Source: Baylisascaris procyonis (taxonomy: Eukaryota; Nematoda; Chromadorea; Rhabditida; Ascarididae). Taken from it: a stretch of 64,000 nucleotides of DNA. Positions 26,265 to 38,457 of this stretch are shown here, one piece after another (within the stretch, counting starts at the first letter, position 1; each line of letters begins with the position of its first letter). The notes below the pieces were generated by a model. The model saw nothing but the letters and a program-made list of their open reading frames with translations, did no database searches and was not told the DNA's origin. The stretch covers positions 2,170,001-2,234,000 of the forward strand of contig JAZARR010000088.1 of assembly GCA_037389465.1 (NCBI GenBank), read 5' to 3'. Made by a program: the position numbers and the translations under genes.

Positions 26265-26854
26265 GCATTATACGATTAAATTGCAACGAATGTATGCTAT
26301 TCTCGTGCAAAATTCGATTTTGTGCAATGTTGTTGCGGGAGAAAATTTCATTTCGTTCAATCCAGTTGCAATATTTCTCTCTTTCGCAAGAAGACCTCAT
26401 TTCGATCACAAACCCCATAACCATTTTAATTTCTTCGCTCCTCGGCGAATATAAACGAAAGCTACACCAATCGGGTCAATTTCATTTGCATTTTTCCATA
26501 ACATATGCACACACCTAGTTGCTCACAGCTACTATTTCAAACAACAACATATTAAATATATGCGTAGTGGTTTGCCACAATCAGCCTTAATATTGGCCGG
26601 AAGTTAGGGGTAAGTTCGACCACTGACCACGATATAGAGCCAGATCCATATAAAAGAAGCAAGCGACAATTTAATTTGCAATGAATGTACGAAATCAGCA
26701 AATTAAGAAAGTACAAGGCCGGGTCGCACCAGCCGACGACATCTCACCATCTCAACGGTATTTGACGGCATAAGATTTGCGATGCCTATCAATTCAATCT
26801 TGCAACCAATATCCAATGAAAAGTTCACATTAAAAATAAGCAAGGGGCAACATA

Positions 26855-26857
<3 letters not shown>

Positions 26858-26903
<46 letters not shown>
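26858..26903. repeat. (TA)n microsatellite
   Basis: About 45 bp of uninterrupted TA repeats between genes. Confidence 0.95.
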
Positions 26904-26905
<2 letters not shown>

Positions 26906-29812
26906 GTTTTTGACAAATTTAATGTGTTAATAAAATTTAATGAAAAAAAAACACCATATATTCCCTCTAACTCAGAAGGGGAAATGAAACTTTTAAAGCA
27001 AAAATTAACTTTGACTATTTTTTTTTTGAGAGAGAAAAGGTTAAGATGAATATATTTTCAGGCTAACCACTTGGCTGCACGGTAACACCCAGACCTGATC
27101 AATCTAGAAGGTAGCAAATAAAAAATTCATTGGTATTCGATACGTGAAATGGTAATGCATTGAGCAAGCAAGAACGGCAAAAACGATAGACCGTATTGGC
27201 CTGTGGGCCTACTTATACTGAGATTTCGAGAAGGAGCGTCGACTTTCCACGACACAGAGTGAAAAGAAGTGTGAACATAACAATGGATGGCTGCCGTAAA
27301 CTGATGATGAGTTCTATGGGTATAGAGAAATTTTTTTCTTAAAAAGTTGAGAAATTTCGATGAATAAAAGTGAAATAGAGTGTTTTTTTACGTTGTCTCA
27401 GCGAAAAAAGAAAAAAATTCTGAGAAACTCTTTTAAAAGAATCGCTAACAGCCGCTGTCCTATTCGCTAAGTTTATTTATTTATTTTAATGATACTAAGA
27501 AAACTATTAAAATAAAATAGAACAAAAATAAACGGACAAAAATGTCTTTGAAAAATCTCGCAATTATCCATGAGCTTTTTTACTCTATCAATTTTTTTTT
27601 CAATTTTTTGGCTAAATTTTTAGCAGCTCATTAATTAGTAAGCAACTAGCCAATGATCACTTGTGATCTATCGCAATCAATGAAATTGCTAGCAGTAGTC
27701 CTACTTCTAATTTTTATTTTCAACGACCCGCTAATCACATTGGAAAATGTGCCGAAATGCCAAGAAATGTTATGCTTTTGGATGATTTTTTTTTTTAATT
27801 CGCAAAATTTTCGACTTTTTTCTAATGCTGCTTTATTGACCGATAACAATTCACCTTCCAAAAACCCTCAACATTTTGAATACCTTCCGTCTTGAACAGA
27901 GGAATGAGCAATAGCAGATGGATGGAGGATTTTTTTCTAATTTCTATTAATTGTGTTCGCTTCTCAGTGATTTTCACTAAGCTAAAAAAGAAAGAAAACA
28001 TTGCCAACTTGAGAAGTCAAATCATTTTCAATTTCAAGTGGAAGAAATTTTGCCAATAAGCGCCATTAAAAACAAAAAATATTTTTTCAAAATCCACTGC
28101 AGATTTAACTGATGTGAATATCATGAGCAACTTGATTAGCAATAAATAATAAAAAAAATTTTTTTGTATTCATATGATTCGTTTCCTTATATTAGCGACT
28201 ATTTCTCTTAATCGTTTTTCTTCTCAAATCGTATTTTGCAGCACGTCATGAAGATATTTTTAAAAAAATGCACAGCGGCCGCTAAAGACTTCATTTGTGG
28301 TGTTTATTTCAACTCATTAATTTCCGTTGCGAAAGTTCATAGAAGGTACTGCTCACTTAAAAAAAAATTTTTTTTTTATTCGTTTGTGAAAACTTTTTGA
28401 CCTTCGAGAAGAGTCAATGCCTAGGTCACCTTTCCGAATGATGCTTATTTTTACCTCTAAAATTGTCACCACTGACATAACGGTTAATCACACAAAACAG
28501 CTCATAAAAATGCTCCGATTCTCCATTGAACCCAATTAAGGTTGTAAATGAAAGGTAATTGGACTCATCGCCGTCTGTATCACCACATAAAATTCAATTC
28601 AAGTCATTAATTGCGCCGTCTCCGATCCAACAAGAAAAAAAGAAGAAAATTTGTGGTGCCTATAAAAGCGAAATTTCTTCACTTCTCTAATAAAAAAAAA
28701 CCATTTTAATGAAATATAAATCAAAAATCTCTAAAATCGATAACGGAAAAAACTAAGGTATCGTTCCACACAAACTGATCGCAAAAAAAAAAACACCATT
28801 AAGATAAAATGCCGCAAAAATATATGCCTAACAATATATCACAATGGGGAAAAAATCCAATGATATTGTGATATTGAAAGCAATCGTTATGATTAGCGTA
28901 TAATATCTCGTTTATATACGACGAGAATAATTGAAAAATAAAAAGAGAGCATAAAAATATGCAAAGAGAACAGCGCATTCATGTGCTTTTATGTGAAAGA
29001 AATAACGGAAGCGATTAGTGGATTTGTGGAATATCATGTGGTCTATTTTCTATAAAATGATAATATGTAAAAGTGCAACTATTAAATTATTGCTTGCATT
29101 ATAAGTGACATCTAGAAATATACGCAACACGATAAATGCTAAATGAAAAGTCACAATATTATACTATTTCCGCAACTTTATCCCATAAAAACAATCAATC
29201 TTCCGCACGCAATCATCCACTATTCAAAAAGTTTACTAAGTAATTTGTAAGATTCGGCGATCTAGCCCACTCAATTGTGTCTAGTTGTGACCATCAATGT
29301 TTGTTTAGAGAATACTCTAGCTCAATGGCAATCTATCAAGAAATTTTGAAGCGTTAGAATGAATATTTAGCAGCTTTTATTAAAACAAAAACAAAAAAAA
29401 GATGGTTCACAAGGCAATGAAGCAATGTCTTTTCCCATTTCATTTTCCTCACATAGTGGTATCAATAACCATTAGCACATTAGACGATACTTTTATACTA
29501 AGACACAATCTAAACGCAACTAATTAGTGCAAAAATAATTGACAGATGTACTAACGTTCAGCAAAAGTAATTGACAGCTGAGTTAACGTTCAATAAATAT
29601 GGGAGAGCGAAAATTTTGGCGGGAAATCTGAGACAAAAAAAATGATTCATTAAACAAAGTGAAGAAAAAATAAAATCAACAAAGCGAGTAGAAAATAGTT
29701 AAAAAGAAAACGAAACGTGCAATGCAAGCGGCACAATATTAGAAGTGAATCGCAACGCTTGCTAGAGAGGGCGAAACAGTTAAGTGCAACATCTCAAATG
29801 GTTCCAGCTATC

Positions 29813-29886
29813 GCCCCCCTCGCCCTCGCCCCCCCCCCCCCCGCCTCCACCCTAGTGACCAACTAAAGCCTCCTCCTCCTCTTCTA
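29813..29886. repeat. C-rich polypyrimidine tract
   Basis: C homopolymer blocks (one of 15 Cs) and CTC/CCT repeats in otherwise AT-rich DNA. The minus strand would be strongly G-rich. Confidence 0.85.
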
Positions 29887-30281
29887 GAGGTGACGGCAAG
29901 GCTTGTGGAGCCGTTCTTTACGAGATCCATATGCATATCCAATTGCAACTCTAAATACCGACCGCTTTCTTTGCTAAAAAAACCCTTCTTCCGCCCTCAT
30001 TTAGCTGAATTTTACATCAGAATTCTTCGAAAAATCCATTGCGGCAAAAGTGATTTTCTCAGGGCTTCAATCACGATGAGGAAATCAGCAATGTTCTACG
30101 AATAAGGGCTTGAGGGCATAAAAAGTACATCCGATTTCAATGGGACAAAAATCGCATATCTGTGAAAAAAAAAAAGGAAATAAAGCTTTCCTATCGCCGA
30201 TATGGATTCCTTGCGTACGCTTTTCAGTTCATTTAATCATTGTACTTTTCTTTCTAGTTGTATAATTTCCTACTATTGTCG

Positions 30282-30320
30282 CGACGAGTGCACAGTGCTG
30301 AGTGCACTGTGCACTCGTCG
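30282..30320. repeat. Perfect 17-bp inverted repeat with 5-nt loop
   Basis: The arm CGACGAGTGCACAGTGC (30282-30298) is separated by TGAGT from its exact reverse complement (30304-30320). It is far more GC-rich than its surroundings. No terminator-like T run or longer stem extends it. Confidence 0.9.
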
Positions 30321-31098
30321 TGAAAACGTTTTTTTAAAGAAAAAAACTATAATTAAACAACCAATTTATGACTCATATATTAGAAAGGGTTAATTCAAAA
30401 TAGAAGAAAAAAACACTGAACAAAAAGAAGCACCATCGAAAGCGTAACATAGAGAATTCCCAACAGAAAATATCGTCAAGTAATCCATCACTATCAGATA
30501 GCAATTGCTTCATAAACAAATTAACCGCATATTCAGTGAAAAATTTGATAAATGATCAATAAAATATAAATAGATCGAATTAGTTTTTATAAATAAGAGG
30601 AATATTTAATGCATCATAAAGGAAGAAAAAATAAAGAAAATAGAAACGATGCAAATATTCGAACGAACAACAACACACGGCCGACCTCAATGCGACACAA
30701 TGGCGTTGCACTCAACACTGCACTATGACTATAGCTAAGCGATAATCAATAAATCATCATCATCAATGTCCCCATACAAATAAGCCTATATTTATTCGGT
30801 ATTCGTGATAATAGGATGGCAATGAGGCTCAACTATTGTTTCGAAAGAAAATAGCCAATAAAAAACTTATTTTAAATGAGAATATTTTCTTAGCATAAAG
30901 TCATACCTAATATAAGCATGAAAAGAGTTGTAAATGAAATAAAACACTATGAAAAGATGTAAAAAAAATTGATAATATTAACCAAAAAAATGTCATAAAC
31001 AGGAACAAATAACTGGTTGCGCAATAAAACCGAAAGTTACAATAGCGGATACATTTGCTGTATAAGAAGACAACTTCTGTGGTAACTTCACAACTCTA

Positions 31099-31099
<1 letters not shown>

Positions 31100-31156
<57 letters not shown>
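31100..31156. repeat. (AT)n microsatellite
   Basis: About 56 bp of AT repeats between genes. A run of Ile-Tyr translations across it is not a protein. Confidence 0.95.
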
Positions 31157-31159
<3 letters not shown>

Positions 31160-31544
31160 CACTAGCCATCAAATACACTTCTATATTCCATTGAGGAACG
31201 ATATGCTTATCCACCTTCTAGTAGAAGACAACCAAACGAAGCCCTATGATGTTGTCATTATGAAACTGTGTGTACAATTACTACACCAAACGTATCGAAA
31301 CTATGAAATTACGTTATTGAAAATTTAATCGTTACCGTAAGTGAATTTCTTCCAGATAAATCACTATTGACAGCAGAAAGCCGCTAAGCGTAAACTCGAA
31401 GAAGTGAGAATCTGAAAAAAAAAAGAGATCAAAAAATGCCAATATGGAAACAATGACGTTCAATGTGTTCGACATTTCACTAACAAAATTCGGAAGTAGA
31501 ATCGTTAATAAGAAATGAGTTTCATATTCGCTCCAATAATATCA

Positions 31545-31965
31545 TCCAACTAATATTGCGCTCCATTTGACGATCTGTTCGCCCTTCGTGCCTATCTTAG
31601 CACCAGCCATATACCCGTTTGATCTCTTGCCCATCTTGGCACCAGAAAGAAACCCAAGCCGTCATGTCTCAATCTCCAAACGTTGAAAAACAGTGATCCA
31701 ACCTGTAGCTTCCTAATCATTTCAATATATATATGAGTCTGTTTTTGGAAGCAAAAACAAATAACATTATTGCCACTTTCGTTCCACCTGAAACTGTCGA
31801 CAACACAGATTCACGGAAAAGTATTCGAGGAACACCCTCTACAACTCTAACATGTCGATTTTTCGCGTATTCCAAAAGGACGCCTTGGAAATACAACATA
31901 CTGTGTCCTCTCACCGACACAACAGACGGTCGCCCTAAACGATTTCCATTCATTTTTCGTTAGAA
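31545..31965. other. Coding-like patch of unknown origin
   Basis: The base composition is more even than the flanks and frames are open on both strands. At 31733-31963 the plus frame gives 76 codons (ends GRPKRFPFIFR) and the minus frame 78 (MNGNRLGRPSVVSVRGHSML). Just upstream, 31557-31655 carries two similar blocks of about 45 bp, each with the core CCATCTTGGCACCAG or CTATCTTAGCACCAG. On minus these read GAKMGKR and GAKIGTK. No family is recognised, so this may be an old repeat or gene relic. Confidence 0.3.
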
Positions 31966-32169
31966 GAAAAAAATATCACTGTCTAAGGCCGCAATGTGAC
32001 GAGACCTTCTGGATTGCTTAAGGCTTATGTTCATGCTCGAACGAGACCTTCATGTTTCATTCACCAATTTTCCGCATTTTATTCCGTTCTTAGGTGCGAG
32101 GTTTAAATATTACTTGCGTGTGTAACAAACTATTTACTGAAAGACACTGAGGCGGAAGCTACTGTGCAA

Positions 32170-32765
32170 AGCCTAAATCTTTTTCCTGCGCGCATGGAAA
32201 ACCCGTAGAATCAAACTTCCTTTAACGAAGAGGTTCATATGCAAGAAAGGGCGTTTGTTTTTCACAATACTTCCACGAAATTCCATATGAGAGAGGCGGG
32301 GACTTATAATTAAGCAAATACTGGAGTATCTAAGGGGCGCTTGCATGAAAACAGAATCAAGAGAACTACATGCATACATCCGCATCCACCTCCTGAGTTT
32401 AATTTGCACAAAATGTTAGGAGTCGCTTTCCTTTTTATTATAGATTCGAAGTATTTAAGTGAATCATGCACACGTTCGCCGATGCTGTCATAATGCTCAC
32501 TTTTGGTATTTTTCAAGAAAAGGATATTGCGTGCAAAGTAATGCTTTGCTTCACCTGGAGATGAAGCAAATTCTGATGACTTCAGCCTTTACAGCTGTGT
32601 CCTGAGAGATGGTGCAGAGGAATAGCTGCATCAAGTATTTTGAGAGAATGAATTTCATGAAAACTTCTTTGTGAACACATCTACGACCGGAGCACTCAGT
32701 GTTTCTTCAAAATTGAAGATGCACTGCTTGAGGGCGGTTTTAGACAAAAGTAAGTTTTATTCTTT
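32170..32765 (-). pseudogene. Possible broken gene relic, unidentified
   Basis: Consecutive minus-strand frames follow each other with little overlap: LSKTALKQCIFNFEETL from about 32755, then a frame with KFILSKYLMQLFLCTISQDT, then one with HYFARNILFLKNTKSEHYD running into DSLKYFESIIKRKATPNIL. Each ends in a stop close to where the next becomes coding-like. That is what a protein gene broken by small indels looks like, but a set of short exons is also possible. I do not recognise the protein. Confidence 0.3.
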
Positions 32766-33720
32766 TTCATTAACTTCCACATGATACAAGAAAGATCAGA
32801 GAACATTTGGCAAAAAAAAAAAAACGTTGTAATCACAAAAAGGTGAGCAATTAACGACTCCACAAGAGTTGAGGCATATCGTGCATCTCAACTTTACAGT
32901 TAACAAGGAACTTATACAATTTACAGAGTTCGTTACGTCACATTTGATATTATTCACAGGGAATTTATTATATTTAACACAAGCAACTAATACGCAGTAT
33001 TATCACCGCACATTTCTGAGATATTTCAACTATAGGCTTACTCTCTTTTCGCTTTCACTTTCGCAGTACAAATAAAAACCCCATCATGCTAAATTTTATG
33101 ACGCCGCCGCATGTAGCTGACCTATTCAGACATATTTTATGCTTCCTTCCTTCGTTTCACTGCAACAGTTCGCCTCTTCCATACTTGTGGAGCTCTACGC
33201 TTCTTATGCTTCGATTTAACGACCTTGCATACTGAACAAATTGAAAAATCTACTCAAGCAAGCATTGAGACTGTATACTCATAAGTCAGATGGCTCCATG
33301 ACCCATGACAAAAAATACGATGGCCGCTATGAATAAGTGTGCATAAATACTATCAAGGCATATAATTAGCAGATGATCTACGTTCTCCCTGCCCCCCAGG
33401 TAAAATGTTACCAAATTGTGAATTTACAGCACTATTCGTTTTATCTGTTTGTTCTGCTCAATATTATTGCACACTATGCAAAAGCATACAACAATTCGCT
33501 CCTTCACTATCAGTGCTGACCATTCCTCTCTGTTTCGCATTTTTTCCTCATAATCCTATCATTAACTCTAATGCACCTCCAGATCTCAATACACGTAATA
33601 ATACATTCTGCCAATAAAACATTAAACGATTCGGTCAGAAAATAATACAGAAATTAAAATATTCCAGCAAGTCTACATGATAATCAACCAAAGCTTCCAA
33701 TAAAGTAAAAGAAGGATTGC

Positions 33721-36700
33721 TTATGACGCATATCGAGCCGTCCAAGCTCTCGCCACCCTCTCAAACTTCTCTCTATTTGTAAGATACTGCTCCGCAATTG
33801 AACTCACCAATGGTTCCACTGAAAAAATATTAACTCTGAAGTGCTAAGCATATTCAACACATAGGTGCAAACAGCACTCATCAACACGATCTTTGGCATA
33901 TGCAAAACAAAGGATCATTCTAATCGAATCCTTCAAGCTGAGTTCAAATATCCATAGAGTTTTTCCACGATGCCTTACATAACAATTCGTTTACCCATTG
34001 CCATTTTCCAAATAAAATTCCCGTCAGCATTCCAATTCTAAATAAAAAGATTTAGCTTATTATAACAATATTTCCGCTGCGGTGATATCTTCACTATAAA
34101 AAACAGAGTGGAGATTACTCATTGATTCATTCAAAATTAGTCTGAAGGATGTCCTTTTGCACAGTGGGAAGCAATCCCCTTTTTCTTCTTTTAATTTACA
34201 CAATGAATATAAAGGAAATAAATTTGTTACAATAAATACAGTTGCATCATTTAATAGTGATTATGTTGCAACCTGGCAATTTCAGATTTTGTAGTTCTTT
34301 GTGTGATTGGGACAGTAGAGCCATAAAAAATTATCACATCAATAACGCATCATCAAAGTGAACCACCTGAACCACGAGAGAAAAGTGCTGTGCAAATAGG
34401 AAATTGCTTGTTGGTTAGGTAAGCCGACTAAGGTGCATCCATACCTGGGTTGCATACATACAACAGACTGACGATCGATTGCAAAACAACAGAGATCGTC
34501 ATTGCAGGCGTCCAACCCTGACGTAGAACATCAATGCACACCACACCACGACTTATGTTACAGTGATAAATCTGAGTTAAGAAGGACACCTGAAAGAAAG
34601 TTTCGAAACGTTATTTCTTAAATTCCTCTAAAATACCTCTTCAATTATGAGGTCATATTTGTGACTTTCCGGGTCTCTGACTAAATTCTTGCTTGAGTTG
34701 GGCGTTTGCTGAGCTCTATACTAAAAAATTTGTTCCCTCGAGGAAGTAATTACGAAAATAAAGACCCATAAAATGGACGTTTTCGTGTAGAACCCTAATT
34801 TCTAAATATCACAATTCAACAGAACGTAAATCAAGATCAGGGCTTCGATTATGTGACCTTACCGTTAAAACAGGTTCTTTAATGTGTAAAATGAAAGATA
34901 TACTCATTGGTCCTCACAAGCTGATCACCACAGCAGTTAAAGTTTGTTAAAAATGAGCCTGAACATAATCGAAGGCCAATAAAATTCGAAATTTTGGTCG
35001 AAAACTGCATATGAACTGGTTGCGAAATCAGCATGAAGTGAAGTATCACTAAAAGCAAAATAACAACATTTACTCCATTTTTACATACTACCAGCGCTTT
35101 CTATGCTTTCTGCTCGCGGTCATTTCCGCATGCATTCATTCATATAAAATCGATGCTTCAATAATTGCGCTGCCGTTTGCCCAAATGCCTTCCTGAAAAT
35201 CAAGAAAATATATGGATCAATCCTCCCCATAAATTTCCCTTCCTTCCAAGGAATTTATCAAATCACATCACTTTGCAGCCAACACAATCAATGGCAAAAG
35301 CGAGAGTAACACTCTCGAAAATTCAACGCCCACTGGTCCGATACTTCAGTTCGTTAGCTACTACTACGGATGATTTCTTTTGCGAAGCAAGGAGAACTGC
35401 ACTGACGCTTCTTACCGACATCCATCAAAAGGACATTGTTATTGCTTCTCAACTTTAAACAACCACATTGTCATCCTTCAGTGCTCCCTCCAATCCCTCC
35501 TCCTCCCACACCCAAAACTTCAATGAATCGAACAAATTAATTACGGCACTAAGGCCGAATGTCGGCGCAGCAACAATTTTAGGCCTGTACCAGGAAAACG
35601 AAAATAAGATTCAAACAACAAAACTGTTTGAACAGAACCCGATAGATGCTGCAAACAGAGGAGAACCAATTTGCATCCAAACAAAGAAGGAAAGCCGACT
35701 TCTCTTGTCAAGATCGTATACTGGGCAATTCCATTGAATCCTCTCTTTTTCCTCTTACTTCAATCTTTTAAGCAGTTTCTTAAAAATACTTGATAATATC
35801 AACAACAACATCCACTTATTCCATATTTCCTGTTTCAATAAAATACGCGAAATAAAATAAAAAAGGAACTGAAATGGATATGGAGGAGAACAAAGACCAT
35901 GGGAGGATGAAACGGGTAATCCTTCGGAATGCACAATTCAAGGAAAAACGTTCCACCGCGATAGACAGTGTCCTCTGGGCCTTCAATAACAGCCACCCAC
36001 TCGAATAGATCATCGCCTTTAGGCCTGGCCCAACATCCCTCGATCGCATTACGTTCGAGATCCTCCAGCTAAATGAAACATTAAACGATTCTTGCAAAAG
36101 GCTAAACGAAAAAGTGGCGGATCCTCCCATCAGTCTTATCGCTATTTCTCTCCTTTAATGAGTACATTTTAACTGTGACCACAATAACGCTTTCGGATTA
36201 GCGAAACGACAACAAATTTTAAAAAATCCGCTCAATGAAATTTCAGTTTGCATATCTCCCCTCGTCCTCTCACTTATAACGGATTCAAACGCTAAGAAAT
36301 AAACTCTTCAAGAGTGAAGCATCTAAAGTAAAGATCACTTCAAATAAAAGAAATACAATCAGCAAACATCTCATCATTGAATGAGATTAGCATAACACCT
36401 ATCCTCTCAAACAAAGAACAACAAAACTGCGATTCGAAAATTTTACGGTCATTTCTCTCCGCAACAACTAAACGCATAGTCATTTCATAGAATCGCTCGA
36501 TCTTTCCCAATTCGTTAAAAAGCCGATAAATATTACATTCACATACCTCCCTGATTAATCTTCTAGCAACCGCTGTAGTTGCAATTGTCACGTGTCCAGA
36601 ATTGCCAAGAGTTCGACGATCCCATCCGGTAGCCGTCTGCCAAGATTTCGACAAGGTATGCTTAAATAGATCAGTGGTCTAATCACACTTCACGATAAAC

Positions 36701-38457
36701 GAGGATAACGGCGTATTAGAATGTTGGATATATGAGGTGAAAGTGCAAATGCTACAGGGCGCGGGGAGCGTTTATTGAGAATGTAAACCCGCTGACATTT
36801 TTCTCCATCATTTAAAACCTCTGATATAACCAATGCTTACAAACGAGACGACCTATAAACACCCGTTACGGTTGCCTCACATTCTCATTCTAATTCAGAA
36901 CAACTCATAAATCTGGGCCAAAAAGTGACGTCATGAGAAAAGACAACCATCACGAATACCGAAAATATAATTTGGAAAAAAATTTTTATGCTCCATACAG
37001 TGCAGAAAAAATTATTAAAAAAAAAAAAAACTAACTAACCGCACGCTCGATGGGAGAGCAGACTTTTTTTGATTGATTACGTGCAACGACCGGCGTTACC
37101 TCCCGTGTCGATTGACTCCTTCGACTACTAGATGGCATATCCGATGGTCCACTTGGAGCTATCTATATTAGAGAGAAATTTGAAATTACAAATTTTGTAT
37201 TCTTTCATAAGTGTTCAATGGAAAAAAACTTATGCTCCTTTCATCGAAATTTGCGCATTTAACCCCCTAAATAAAACTTGATGCGCAAAATTTTTAATGC
37301 GTTTGTATCATGATAGAATTCAAAAAAAAAAAAAAAAGAAAAAGAAAACACAGAAGCAGCAGCGATGCATCGAGGCCCGGAAGGAAGCCTGACGCCAGAC
37401 ATGTTTCTACTATATACGAACAGATATCGGAGGATAATTTTCGACGCACATATTTATCACCAGAAGAATATCCCTTTGGTATTTCATGCCTCAATATTAT
37501 AGCTCTGGATGTTGCATCAATGAACTTCCAATATCACCAAAAATAATCAAAATGACTAATGAACTAAAACGACTTCCAGCTGCCTACTCTCCCTGTTAGC
37601 AATCGAACCCAAACTTCGTCTCGAGGTTTCCACATGGCAGGAGTGGGCAGCCGAGCCGCTTTGGAAGACCTTATGGCAGAGATCGATCAAAACGTCGGAG
37701 CTCAGACCTCAGCAATGTCTTTAAGGCGCCGATAGAATGCCCTAACCTTCCGAAGCACCCCAAAATTGAAATGCTAGTAACATTTCGAGCAGAGATACTC
37801 TGTCCTGGGAAGTGGCCTTTTACCTAGGGGCTCACAGATTTGTTTATCAAGACATCTTCACAAAGAGTATGAGAGAAGAAACAAGGAGACAGCGATGGTG
37901 CAGAATTTTCTCATTCCCCTATGCAGTTTCGAATTATGCATAAAAAGTATACTTCAGTCTTTGGATCTTGGTGATCTCCTAGTCTCGATAACACCTCATC
38001 AATCTGTGGTTCCCGAACATAGTTTACCTTCTGGCGACACTGTGGCTCAAAGCACTCTAGTTCCAATCCTAAGCTCAGAAGCTCTGCGCTTCACTGTGCC
38101 GCTGAGATCCCACACACAATTCTACTACTTGGAAAACCCTAATCTTATCGGTGCTCTCTAATACCCTCCATCTCCAGTTCCGCACACCGCTTCGACCAAT
38201 ATTATAAGCACGTTAGTGTAAGAGAAAAGAATCAGATTATACAGCATCTTTGCTGCACCTGGAAGAAAGCATACACAACAAACCGTGCGCTCGAGAGGCG
38301 AGCGATCCCTTCTTAGTGAACTGCATGTAGCTGCTTCATTAGGCGTCTGGCTAGAGTGCGCCACTTCACCGGACGACTGATCAGCGTTTCCCTCCTCATC
38401 GGCACTCCGATCGCTGTAAGCAGCAGATTCATCTGAAGCACTCGGAGCCGCTTGCAT
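33721..38457 (-). CDS. Class III ubiquitin-conjugating enzyme (E2), UBE2E-like
   Basis: Exons in transcript order: 38457-38284, 37162-37040, 36636-36547, 36068-35898, 34589-34445, 33818-33721. They total 801 nt, 266 residues plus stop, with closing phases. The UBC fold starts near residue 122 ([12 protein letters not shown]) and includes [33 protein letters not shown], the catalytic Cys in GVVCIDVL (about Cys204), and [18 protein letters not shown] at the end. The enzyme accepts ubiquitin (or a ubiquitin-like protein) from E1 and passes it on with an E3. HCN in place of HPN and a long Ser-rich N-terminus match UBE2E (family knowledge). The first about 120 residues are Ser/acidic then Ser/Arg-rich and look disordered. 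The start is the first ATG of the first exon; a weak AG lies 17 nt upstream. Divergent positions around [13 protein letters not shown] suggest it is not a highly conserved UBE2D or UBE2E orthologue. Confidence 0.9.
34590..35897. other. E2 intron with a nearly open plus-strand frame
   Basis: In one plus frame 35165-35737 is open except for a single TAA at 35456-35458: 97 codons, the stop, then 89 more in the same frame. Segments such as [20 protein letters not shown] and [17 protein letters not shown] look coding-like. No homology is recognised and no splice sites were found. It could be a nested gene, a relic, or chance in a less AT-rich patch. Confidence 0.3.
37163..38283. other. First E2 intron with coding-like plus-strand DNA
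   Basis: From about 37565 to 38161 the plus strand is less AT-rich than its surroundings and has open frames. One contains [20 protein letters not shown] (37638 on) ending at a TAG near 37735. Another is open from about 37781 to 38161, about 126 codons, with [15 protein letters not shown] and [20 protein letters not shown]. The two are in different frames. No family is recognised. A nested gene on the opposite strand, or an insertion, is possible. Confidence 0.3.

Larger units (their letters stand above)
25140..33720. other. Gene-poor 8.6-kb interval
   Basis: This is the interval between the supervillin-like 5' end and the ubiquitin-conjugating-enzyme stop codon. It should include the supervillin promoter or further 5' exons. 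I find no frame with both splice support and family similarity. Contents listed separately: TA microsatellites, polypurine/polypyrimidine tracts, a perfect hairpin and two coding-like patches near 31.5-32.8 kb. A small plus-strand frame at 27680-27895 starts MKLLAVVLLLIFIF like a signal peptide but has no other support. Confidence 0.55.

Noticed and set aside
27680..27895. Small secreted-protein-like frame
   Set aside because: Only the hydrophobic start is suggestive. The remainder is AT-driven sequence with no conserved features.
30993..31214. Frames with alternating Ile-Tyr, also at 52573-52878
   Set aside because: They are translations of TA microsatellites.
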